Positions 1-5,850 of a stretch of DNA of 10,652 bases are shown piece by piece. Under the pieces are notes generated by a model. The model was not told the DNA's origin. It ran no database searches and was given only the letters and a program-made list of their open reading frames with translations. Source of the stretch: Candidatus Nanopelagicaceae bacterium (lineage in GTDB: Bacteria > Actinomycetota > Actinomycetes > Nanopelagicales > Nanopelagicaceae); assembly GCA_947440735.1 (NCBI GenBank), contig CANESA010000013.1, positions 1 to 10,652 on the forward strand. Direction: 5' to 3'. The position numbers were made by a program, and so were the translations under genes. Numbering within the stretch: position 1 is the stretch's first letter; every line of letters begins with the position of its first letter.

Positions 1-909
1 AGCGCTGATGGATTGAACGATCTTCACGCGCAGGTTTTGCCGGAAATTGCCGGCGAAAAGCAAGATCACTCAACTATTACTGAATTCCACTATTACAACC
101 CAAAGACAAAAGCTGTACAGCCGGTAACTAAGCCAACAATTCGCGTAGTTTCGCCAATTCTAAATGACGCTAACTCTATTAACCGTCCTGATGTAGAGAA
201 GAATTTAAGCGTTGATCACACTTGGTATGCAATAGGAATTGGCTACCGCGAAGCTTATGTTCAAACTGGATCAGCTATTAATCTGGTTTACAAAGTCACT
301 GATGACAATGGTAAACCTCTTCCTAATACTGCAGTGAAACTTCGCGTGAACAAGGCTTATAGCAAATCGAATGCTGGCATGGCTGGTGGTGGGAAGGCGA
401 CAGATCCAAAGAAGGATAACTCGCAAGGTAATGATCAATTGGTGCTAAGAGGTACCACTGATGGTTTTGGCTACGTTCTATTTGCTTTGAAGAACACTGA
501 CAAAAAGGGCGAACCAGTTCCTGCCTCACTCACCACACCTATACCAACAACTAACGGTGTATACAGCCAGATTTTTCCAGAAATTGCTGGCGAAGCAATT
601 GATATCGCTGACATGGTGGAATTCCACTTCACAGGTGACGCAGCTGCTGCACCAGCCTCGACCGCAGTTTCAGTAAAAGCAACTGCATCTAAGGCAACTG
701 TAAAGGGCAAGCCTGTTTTCTCTATGACAGTTGTAATCGCGAACGCTTCTGGAAAGTCAGCAGCAATCAGCATCTCCGGGTTGAAGAAAGTGACTGAAAA
801 GATTTCAGTTGCTAACCAAGCCTTCAAGTACACCGTATCTGCTGGAGTTAAGACTGTTTCAGTAGTAATTGGTGGAAAGACATATACATCTCAAGTAACC
901 GTAAAGTAG
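1..909 (+). CDS. Ig-like repeat surface/secreted protein, C-terminal part (5' end outside window)
   Basis: The frame is open from base 1 (codons S-A-D-G-L-N-D), so this is the 3' end of a larger gene; the TTG at 13 is not a convincing start. The 302 visible residues are rich in Thr, Ser, Val, Ala and Lys. They contain a stretch typical of bacterial Ig-like/invasin-type beta-sandwich domains (DDNGKPLPNTAVKLRV at 286-357, then GTTDGFGYVLFALKNTD up to about 500). A segment reading PEIAGE...EFH occurs twice, 179 residues apart, so the protein appears to be built from long tandem units. After an Ala-rich linker (AAAAPAS) comes a final beta-rich domain of about 85 residues ending SQVTVK. No LPXTG motif or C-terminal membrane helix is seen, so anchoring is unknown. 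The likely role is extracellular structure or adhesion; the exact function is not recognisable. It ends 44 bp before the stop of the convergent ThuA-like gene. Confidence 0.8.
   Translation, partial: SADGLNDLHAQVLPEIAGEKQDHSTITEFHYYNPKTKAVQPVTKPTIRVVSPILNDANSINRPDVEKNLSVDHTWYAIGIGYREAYVQTGSAINLVYKVTDDNGKPLPNTAVKLRVNKAYSKSNAGMAGGGKATDPKKDNSQGNDQLVLRGTTDGFGYVLFALKNTDKKGEPVPASLTTPIPTTNGVYSQIFPEIAGEAIDIADMVEFHFTGDAAAAPASTAVSVKATASKATVKGKPVFSMTVVIANASGKSAAISISGLKKVTEKISVANQAFKYTVSAGVKTVSVVIGGKTYTSQVTVK
16..93 (+). repeat. Protein-level repeat, copy 1 (PEIAGE...EFH)
   Basis: This 26-residue segment aligns without gaps to the segment encoded at 553-630. By eye 12 of 26 residues are identical, including PEIAGE and EFH, and most other positions are conservative changes. 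The offset is 537 bp (179 residues). It marks the end of one repeat unit of the surface protein, and the repeat is diverged at DNA level. Confidence 0.7.
553..630 (+). repeat. Protein-level repeat, copy 2 (PEIAGE...EFH)
   Basis: This is the second copy of the unit-end motif of the surface protein (N-G-V-Y-S-Q-I-F-PEIAGE, ending VEFHF). It precedes the Ala-rich linker and the terminal domain, so it appears to be the last tandem unit. See copy 1 at 16-93 for the alignment. Confidence 0.7.
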
Positions 910-953
910 AAAAGTAGAGCTGGCGAGCCACCGTAATGGCGTAGATTTAGCCT

Positions 954-1646
954 CTATCGAGATCGAGTAGCCCATATCGCACCATTGCGGATGATGTGAG
1001 TGATGGTGGGATGAGCAACGACATCTAAGTTATGTCCTGGAGAGCAGATGAATATTCGACCTTCTCCCCATTGGCGCGTCCAGATTGCTGGAGATACAAC
1101 TGGAGATTTCCAAGGATCACCAGCATTCGATTGCTGCGTCGTAGTTGCCAACACCTTCATATAGGAGTCGGCTAATAACCAATATTGCTCAGTTGTGAGG
1201 TCAAAATTAGAAAATCCTCGTGTGATGACATCTTCTTTACCTGCATCTGTAAAGTCAATCGTGTGGTGGATAAAGAAGTCATCTTCTCGACCAGTTCGCA
1301 ATTCTTCGGACTTACCAGGGTGTGCAATAAATTTTGCTCCGATAAGTTGGTAATAGCTCTCAGATTGTGTGAATCCAACCAAGACTCCGCCATGCCAACC
1401 GATGAAACCCGTTCCGTTGGCAACCGCTTGAGTTAAGCCACGCACTGAGGATTCATCGATCTCACTTTCGATACATTGAATAATGAGATCAACCGAGGCC
1501 ATGAATTCTGTATCAGAGTAAATCTTTGGAGAGTCAGAGACCGTTATCTCAAATCCTTCTGATTCGAGAAAAGGGCGAAAATGTTCCGTTGTTTCAACGG
1601 GTTGGTGGGCAGGTCTTCCACCTCGAACAATGAGCGCCTTCTTCAT
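954..1646 (-). CDS. ThuA-like domain protein (class I glutamine amidotransferase-like fold)
   Basis: A 230-residue protein with the hallmarks of the ThuA (trehalose utilisation) family. It has an N-terminal KKALIVRGG strand, GFIGWHGG at 80-87, a family-typical AHPGK segment at 108-112, TEQYWLL at 152-158 and W..QWGEGRIFICSPGH at 189-205. The length suits a single ThuA domain. ThuA proteins sit in sugar catabolic clusters beside dehydrogenases and xylose-isomerase-like enzymes, as here, but the reaction is poorly defined; in rhizobia ThuA/ThuB are linked to oxidised (3-keto) disaccharides. No signal peptide is seen, so it is probably cytoplasmic. The ATG at 1646 has an AAAGG ribosome site eight bases upstream. 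It is divergent from the aldo/keto reductase at 1789, and the 142-bp gap between them carries a palindromic operator. It may be part of the same regulon (inference). Confidence 0.85.
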   Translation of the reverse strand: MKKALIVRGGRPAHQPVETTEHFRPFLESEGFEITVSDSPKIYSDTEFMASVDLIIQCIESEIDESSVRGLTQAVANGTGFIGWHGGVLVGFTQSESYYQLIGAKFIAHPGKSEELRTGREDDFFIHHTIDFTDAGKEDVITRGFSNFDLTTEQYWLLADSYMKVLATTTQQSNAGDPWKSPVVSPAIWTRQWGEGRIFICSPGHNLDVVAHPTITHIIRNGAIWATRSR

Positions 1647-1702
1647 TTCATCAGCCTTTCACTTTTCTGGCTCTTCAGCAATATTCGAAAAGGCTATATT
1701 AA

Positions 1703-1710
1703 AAGCGCTT
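1703..1710. promoter_or_regulatory. Possible secondary LacI-type half-conserved operator (AAGCGCTT)
   Basis: This is an 8-bp perfect palindrome with the central GCGC shared by LacI-family sites. It overlaps the proposed -35 box of the + strand promoter, and a possible - strand -10 (TAATAT, 1701-1696) for the ThuA-like gene lies right beside it. Its centre is 48 bp from the centre of the strong operator at 1746-1763. It is short, so it could be chance. Confidence 0.3.
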
Positions 1711-1737
1711 GCCAAGGTAGAAATCAGGTTATAGACT
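1709..1737 (+). promoter_or_regulatory. Candidate promoter of the aldo/keto reductase-SDR operon
   Basis: TTGCCA (1709-1714) and TAGACT (1732-1737) are separated by 17 bp and fit a housekeeping sigma promoter with an actinobacterial TANNNT -10. Transcription would start near 1744, just before the operator at 1746-1763, so a bound repressor would block initiation or early elongation. The predicted leader is about 45 nt and carries the GGAGGG ribosome site. Assigned by eye. Confidence 0.5.
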
Positions 1738-1745
1738 CACTCAGA

Positions 1746-1763
1746 TTTGAGAGCGCTCTCAAA
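1746..1763. promoter_or_regulatory. Palindromic LacI-family operator, copy 1
   Basis: TTTGAGAGCGCTCTCAAA is a perfect 18-bp palindrome centred between 1754 and 1755. The inner 14 bp (TGAGAGCGCTCTCA) recur exactly at 4539-4552. The central CG fits LacI-family binding, in which hinge-helix leucines pry open a central CpG. It differs from the CelR/CebR cellobiose operator of actinomycetes (TGGGAGCGCTCCCA) by one base in each half. It lies between the divergent ThuA-like and aldo/keto reductase genes. The likely binder is the LacI-family protein at 7274-8311 (inference). Confidence 0.85.
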
Positions 1764-1788
1764 AACGAGTCGTCACGGAGGGATTTCC

Positions 1789-2799
1789 ATGGAATATCGC
1801 AAACTAGGCAGCACAGGTATGTATGTCTCAGAAATCACCTACGGAAACTGGATCACTCATGGTTCACAGGTTGACTCTGACTCTGCAAAAAGCTGCGTGC
1901 GCGCGGCCCTCGATTCAGGCATTACAACCTTTGATACAGCAGATAGCTACGCATTCGGTCGCGCTGAGACCGTTCTCGGAAAATCTCTGAAGGGCGTTAA
2001 GCGCGAATCCTATGAGCTGATTACAAAGATCTACTGGCCTACCGGTGATGGTAAGAATGACCGTGGACTCTCTCGCAAACATATCTTCGAATCGGCACAT
2101 GCATCTCTTGACCGTCTTCAGACCGATCACCTCGATGTTCTCATCTGCCATAGATACGACCACGAGACCCCGCTAGAGGAAACTCTCGCTGCATTTGATG
2201 ATCTGATTAGACAAGGCAAGGCGCACTACATCGGCGTCTCTGAGTGGAATGCCAAAGAGATTGCCGCGGCTCTAGCGATTCAAGATGCCAAGGGTTACAC
2301 ACGCTTTGTAACCAACCAGGCTCAGTACTCTGCTCTCTACCGCGTTATTGAAAAAGAAGTTGTCCCACTTTCTGAAAAAGAAGGAATTGGCCAGATTGTA
2401 TTTTCGCCACTCTGCCAAGGTGTCTTAACTGGTAAATATCTTCCGGGCAAGAAGCCACCAGTAAACTCTCGCGCCAACGATAAGAACAGCTTGGTGGGTG
2501 GAGCTGGATTTATCTCAGGTTGGCTCAGAGAAGATGTTTTGACAGCGGTTCAGAAGTTAAAGCCGATCTCGACAGATCTTGGAATTACGATGGCACAGTT
2601 GGCTCTTGCATGGGTACTTAATAATTCAAATGTTTCCAGCGCAATCATGGGTGCAACAACTGCCAAGCAGGTAAAAGAGAATGCAAAGGGAGCTGGCATC
2701 AAACTTTCCCCTGATGTTGTCACTGAGATGAACGGAATTCTTGAAAAACTGGCTGAAACAGATCCAAAGAAGAACCAGAGCCCTAATCCTCGAGCGTAA
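1789..2799 (+). CDS. Aldo/keto reductase (Kv-beta/YajO/YghZ-like type)
   Basis: An NAD(P)H-dependent oxidoreductase with a TIM-barrel fold, 336 residues. The catalytic tetrad is visible: D49 and Y54 in FDTADSYAFGRAE, K80 in LITKIYWP and H121 in LICHRYD. Start YRKLGSTGMYVSEITYGNW and the GRAE motif resemble the Kv-beta/YghZ-like branch; the substrate cannot be read from this, but small aldehydes or ketoses are usual. I chose the ATG at 1789 because GGAGGG lies six bases upstream and the protein then starts at the normal family position. An in-frame TTG at 1747 would put the N-terminus inside the operator. The gene begins a two-gene operon with the SDR 15 bp downstream. The palindrome and promoter just upstream suggest repression by a LacI-type regulator. 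Confidence 0.9.
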   Translation: MEYRKLGSTGMYVSEITYGNWITHGSQVDSDSAKSCVRAALDSGITTFDTADSYAFGRAETVLGKSLKGVKRESYELITKIYWPTGDGKNDRGLSRKHIFESAHASLDRLQTDHLDVLICHRYDHETPLEETLAAFDDLIRQGKAHYIGVSEWNAKEIAAALAIQDAKGYTRFVTNQAQYSALYRVIEKEVVPLSEKEGIGQIVFSPLCQGVLTGKYLPGKKPPVNSRANDKNSLVGGAGFISGWLREDVLTAVQKLKPISTDLGITMAQLALAWVLNNSNVSSAIMGATTAKQVKENAKGAGIKLSPDVVTEMNGILEKLAETDPKKNQSPNPRA

Positions 2800-2814
2800 A
2801 GACGGAGAAAAACA

Positions 2815-3519
2815 ATGAGTAATTTCAGTGGCAAGAGAATCGTTCTTACTGGCGCTTCTCGCGGTGTTGGCTATGAAGCGAGCAAGTTATTTCTAGCTGC
2901 AGGAGCCGAGGTAATCGGTACCGGTAGAGATGCTGCCCGACTTGAAAAAGTTGCCGTGGAATTACAGGGTCTTGGAAAATTCACTCCATTCCTGGCAGAT
3001 TTCGATACTCAAGATGCCCCTAAGAAATTATCTGACTTTGTCCGCAGCAAGTGGGACTCAGTTGATTTCCTCCTTAATAATGCAGCAGTACAGACTTATA
3101 AAAATGATTGGCGCGATGAAGGGTTAGAGCTACTCAACGAGCAATGGCGTTGTAATGTTTTTGCTCAGCATGAACTTATCTTTAGGATGCAAGATCTTCT
3201 AGAAAAGGGAAGTGAGCCTCGAGTAGTAAACGTAAGTTCTGGCGCAGGAAGTTTGCAAGCACTTAAGGAATCACCGGATATGCCGACCTACCGACTCACC
3301 AAATATGCTCTAGGTGGAGTAACAATTCTCTGGGCAGGTATTCTCAATGGCAAGGTTGCAGTCAACGCGCTAGATCCAGGTTGGCTCAAAACCGATCTCG
3401 GTGGTCCAGATGCTCCAGGAGAGCCAGCAGATGGGGGCCAAAGAATGTGGGAGATTTGTTCTCTTCCTTTCGCCGAGACAGGCAAGTTCTGGCACGGTAA
3501 CCAAGAGATCGATTTCTAA
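2815..3519 (+). CDS. Short-chain dehydrogenase/reductase (SDR, classical type)
   Basis: A 234-residue Rossmann-fold oxidoreductase. It shows the cofactor motif TGASRGVG (12-19), NNAA (88-91), N114, the catalytic serine region VNVSSG (139-143) and Y159-x3-K163 (YRLTK), followed by DPGWLKTDLGG. An Arg after the second strand (GTGRD, R38) favours NADP(H), by family knowledge. The substrate is unknown; in this setting a sugar or sugar-derived alcohol/ketone is likely (inference). The ATG has GGAG seven bases upstream and lies 15 bp after the stop of the aldo/keto reductase, so the two should be co-transcribed. Its stop is only 3 bp from the stop of the convergent second aldo/keto reductase, leaving no room for a terminator between them. 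Confidence 0.9.
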   Translation: MSNFSGKRIVLTGASRGVGYEASKLFLAAGAEVIGTGRDAARLEKVAVELQGLGKFTPFLADFDTQDAPKKLSDFVRSKWDSVDFLLNNAAVQTYKNDWRDEGLELLNEQWRCNVFAQHELIFRMQDLLEKGSEPRVVNVSSGAGSLQALKESPDMPTYRLTKYALGGVTILWAGILNGKVAVNALDPGWLKTDLGGPDAPGEPADGGQRMWEICSLPFAETGKFWHGNQEIDF

Positions 3520-3522
3520 ACT

Positions 3523-4491
3523 TTATCTAGGTAGTAATTCGAGCAAGAAGTTATCGAACTCGTTCCAGATTTCTACGCTGATGCTTCTGTTGTACAACTC
3601 AACGTTCTTCTGTACCTCATCGCCATTTCGGCAGCCAACTAAAATCGCCGAGATAGCAGGGTGTCGCATTGGATATTGAAGGGCAGCTTGAGCCAGAGAA
3701 ACCCCTCTTTCTATGAAGAATTTCTCTATATTTTGCGCTCGAGCAAGGACTTCTGGAGATGCCACTTCATAATTAAATGTGGCACCGGCTTTAGGATCAG
3801 TCAAAATGCCCGAATTAAAGACGCCTCCAGCAATGACTGAGACTCCTTTTTTAATCGCTGCAGGCAAAAGTTCATTCGCCGCGCTTTGATCGAGCAAGGT
3901 ATATCGAAGGGCTATCAAAACAACGTCGATATCTGTCTCGTTGATGAATCGCGTAGGAATTTCATTACTTGTTATCCCAACACCGATCGTCTTAACAATT
4001 CCCTCAGCGCGTAATCTTTCGAGCACAGGGTAAGCCTCCGTGATCGCTTGATCGGCAGCGCCATCTGGATCATGAATAAAGACCATCTCAACGCTCTCCA
4101 TATTAAGTCGTTCTAGACTTTCGGTCAGTGAGCGTTCGATCCCGCCAGCTGAAAAATCAAATATTCGTTCCACCGACGGCGTGGAGTTCTCCCAACCCGG
4201 ATCAATGAGATTCTCACTCGGAACGATGAGTCGACCAACTTTTGTTGAAACTAGAAAACTATTTCGTGGAAGATGGTCTGTATTTCTACCAAGTCTGACC
4301 TCAGCTGAACCCATTCCATAATGTGGAGCTGTATCAAAATAATGTAACCCCAATGCCATCGAAGTGGATATCACTTCTTGAACTGCCGATTCTGAAACCG
4401 AGGCGAAGAGGCCCCCAAATGCAGAAGTACCAATCCCACACTCTGGAATCTGCAGCCCAGATTTGAGGGTAACCACTGTGTTATGAGCCAT
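3523..4491 (-). CDS. Aldo/keto reductase, D-threo-aldose 1-dehydrogenase (L-fucose dehydrogenase)-like
   Basis: A 322-residue TIM-barrel oxidoreductase of a different branch from the one at 1789. The tetrad is D53 and Y58 in FDTAPHYGMGSAEVRLG, K84 in VSTKVGRL and H140 in FIHDPD. The APHYG.G.AE..LG and STKVGR wording is typical of D-threo-aldose 1-dehydrogenase and pyridoxal 4-dehydrogenase-like enzymes, which oxidise L-fucose, L-galactose or similar aldoses at C1 to lactones with NAD(P). A C-terminal cofactor segment (AISAILVGCRN, near 290) is present. The ATG at 4491 has GGAGG nine bases upstream. It is divergent from the UPF0303-type gene, with the second palindromic operator between them, so both are probably controlled by the same repressor. 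The substrate assignment is by similarity of motif only. Confidence 0.88.
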   Translation of the reverse strand: MAHNTVVTLKSGLQIPECGIGTSAFGGLFASVSESAVQEVISTSMALGLHYFDTAPHYGMGSAEVRLGRNTDHLPRNSFLVSTKVGRLIVPSENLIDPGWENSTPSVERIFDFSAGGIERSLTESLERLNMESVEMVFIHDPDGAADQAITEAYPVLERLRAEGIVKTIGVGITSNEIPTRFINETDIDVVLIALRYTLLDQSAANELLPAAIKKGVSVIAGGVFNSGILTDPKAGATFNYEVASPEVLARAQNIEKFFIERGVSLAQAALQYPMRHPAISAILVGCRNGDEVQKNVELYNRSISVEIWNEFDNFLLELLPR

Positions 4492-4537
4492 ATCTTCCAG
4501 CCTCCAGTTTCAGTAGAAAAGATATATGAGCACCCCT

Positions 4538-4566
4538 TTGAGAGCGCTCTCATTCTATGTTACTCT
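4538..4566 (+). promoter_or_regulatory. Candidate leaderless promoter of the UPF0303-isomerase-GH1 operon
   Basis: TTGAGA (4538-4543) and TACTCT (4561-4566) are 17 bp apart. The -10 fits the actinobacterial TANNNT form, and six bases follow before the ATG at 4573. This places the start of transcription on or next to the start codon. The -35 box is embedded in the palindromic operator, so operator binding would exclude RNA polymerase. Assigned by eye. Confidence 0.5.
4539..4552. promoter_or_regulatory. Palindromic LacI-family operator, copy 2
   Basis: TGAGAGCGCTCTCA is a perfect 14-bp palindrome, preceded by TT so that the + strand reads TTTGAGAGCGCTCTCA, identical to copy 1 at 1746-1761. It lies 47 bp upstream of the - strand aldo/keto reductase ATG and 20 bp upstream of the + strand ATG at 4573. 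It covers the -35 of the + promoter and probably that of the - promoter, whose -10 may be TATCTT or TATATC near 4519-4526. One site could control both divergent units. Confidence 0.85.
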
Positions 4567-4572
4567 CGGGAA

Positions 4573-5055
4573 ATGGATTTGATTGAAACAGGTGGCTTTT
4601 CAAGCGCAGAGCTCATTGCTGAAGCCCAAACACTTACCCTTGATTCGCTCACACTTCGAGAAGCCGTCGAGATCGGCCAATTCACCACAGATCTCGCCGA
4701 AATGAAAAAGCTTCCAGTTTCCATCGAAGTGCGACTTGGTCAATGGTGCGTATATCGCATCTGCCTGGAGGGAGCTCATGAAGGCCTAGATTCATGGATC
4801 ACTCGCAAATGTGCAGTGGTTGAGCACTCCCAGAATTCTTCACTCTTAGAACTAGTCTTGTGCGAAGAGCAAGGTGTCTCCTGGTATGAAAAGAGCGGCC
4901 TTAGCGAAAATTCTTTTGCTGCTAATGGTGGGGCAATTCCGCTCAAGACTCACGACTCACAATTAGCTGGCGTTCTCATCGTAAGTGGAATGGCTGGTCC
5001 AGATGATCATCGTTTGGCAACAGCAGGTGTAAAAGCATTTAAGGGAAGAAGGTAA
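4573..5055 (+). CDS. UPF0303 / HbpS-GlcG-like (haem-degrading domain family) protein
   Basis: A 160-residue cytoplasmic protein that resembles the UPF0303 family, grouped with HbpS/GlcG-like proteins. Recognisable elements are LPVSIEVRLGQ..YR at 47-62, DSWITRKCAVVEHSQNSS at 73-90, W104YEK, FAANGGAIPL at 115-124 and VSGMAGPDDHRLA at 137-149. The biochemical role is not established; 'haem-degrading' is a family label, and related proteins appear in sugar operons. An in-frame ATG at 4483 would overlap the divergent gene and translate the operator, so I chose 4573, where family similarity begins. No good Shine-Dalgarno is spaced correctly, and the promoter geometry suggests leaderless translation. 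The next gene begins 3 bp after its stop, making a tight operon. Confidence 0.8.
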   Translation: MDLIETGGFSSAELIAEAQTLTLDSLTLREAVEIGQFTTDLAEMKKLPVSIEVRLGQWCVYRICLEGAHEGLDSWITRKCAVVEHSQNSSLLELVLCEEQGVSWYEKSGLSENSFAANGGAIPLKTHDSQLAGVLIVSGMAGPDDHRLATAGVKAFKGRR

Positions 5056-5058
5056 AAA

Positions 5059-5850
5059 ATGTCCAGCCCACAGATTTCTTTACAGCTATACACCTTGCGC
5101 CACGAGATTGAGAAAGATTTCAGCGGCTCTTTAGAGAGAGCAGCCACAATCGGTTTTTCTCAGGTGGAACCGTGGAACTTTGTGGCGCGGGTAGATGAGT
5201 ACGCGAAAGCTTTTGCAGCCAATGGGATTACAGCTCCGAGTGCGCATGCCCATCTCGTCGGTGTATCTCGACGAGAAACTTTCGAAGCAGCTGTAAAACT
5301 TGGAATAAACACTGTGATTGAACCGATTGTCGATCAATCGAAGTGGCAAAGTGCAGATGACATTAGCGAGATAGCGCACGAGATGAATAAGGCTGCCGAA
5401 GAGGCGATTGAATATGGCTTGCAGGTTGGGTATCACAACCACGCTTGGGAGATTGCTAATAAAGTTAATGGAGAAGTAGCCCTCGAATTCTTTGAGAGCA
5501 TGCTTGAAGACAGGGTAATTCTTGAAGTAGATGCTTACTGGGTGCATGCCGGTGGCCTTCACGGCCCAGATTTACTCTCTCGACTAGGAAAACGAGTCCA
5601 ATTCCTTCACATCAAAGATGGTAAAAATGTGAGGGGCTCTGACAATACTTTTAATGAGCGTGGTGAATTAGTAAAGAGTGAAACCGATACCCGACTTCAG
5701 GTTCCTGCTGGTCGTGGTGAAGTTCCACTAGCTGAGGTAATCGCAACAGCTCCACACGCACTTCCGATAGTTGAGTTCGACGAATATGCAGGTGATATTT
5801 TCGAAGGCATCACAGAGAGTCTTGAATATGTAAAAGGGCTAATTCAATGA
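5059..5850 (+). CDS. Sugar phosphate isomerase/epimerase-like protein (xylose isomerase-like TIM barrel)
   Basis: A 263-residue protein of the AP-endonuclease-2/xylose isomerase-like superfamily. It starts ISLQLYTLR and contains GFSQVEPW (32-39), a histidine pair H63/H65, GYHNHAWE (124-131), LEVDAYW (155-161) with D158, FLHIKDGK (182-189) with H184, and IVEFDEY (237-243) with E239. These fit the acidic and histidine metal ligands of the family. Members act as sugar or inositol epimerases, isomerases or dehydratases; the LQLYTLR and YHNH form is common beside ThuA-type genes and oxidoreductases. The substrate cannot be given. The ATG has AGAAGG six bases upstream, 3 bp after the UPF0303 stop, and its TGA overlaps the ATG of the GH1 gene by 4 bp, so translation is probably coupled. 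Confidence 0.88.
   Translation: MSSPQISLQLYTLRHEIEKDFSGSLERAATIGFSQVEPWNFVARVDEYAKAFAANGITAPSAHAHLVGVSRRETFEAAVKLGINTVIEPIVDQSKWQSADDISEIAHEMNKAAEEAIEYGLQVGYHNHAWEIANKVNGEVALEFFESMLEDRVILEVDAYWVHAGGLHGPDLLSRLGKRVQFLHIKDGKNVRGSDNTFNERGELVKSETDTRLQVPAGRGEVPLAEVIATAPHALPIVEFDEYAGDIFEGITESLEYVKGLIQ

Noticed and set aside
910..953. Possible terminator hairpin between the surface protein and the ThuA-like gene
   Set aside because: Only a 4-bp stem (GCCA/TGGC, 927-940) with no T-run was found.
1747..1788. In-frame TTG start at 1747 extending the first aldo/keto reductase by 14 residues
   Set aside because: The extension is the operator itself, has no family similarity, and the ATG at 1789 has an ideal GGAGGG site.
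4483..4572. In-frame ATG at 4483 extending the UPF0303-type protein by 30 residues
   Set aside because: It overlaps the divergent gene's start codon, translates through the operator and adds nothing resembling the family.
5131..5562. Long antisense open frame (143 codons) opposite the isomerase-like gene
   Set aside because: It is a shadow of a well-supported gene with clear family motifs, with no ribosome site or recognisable product.
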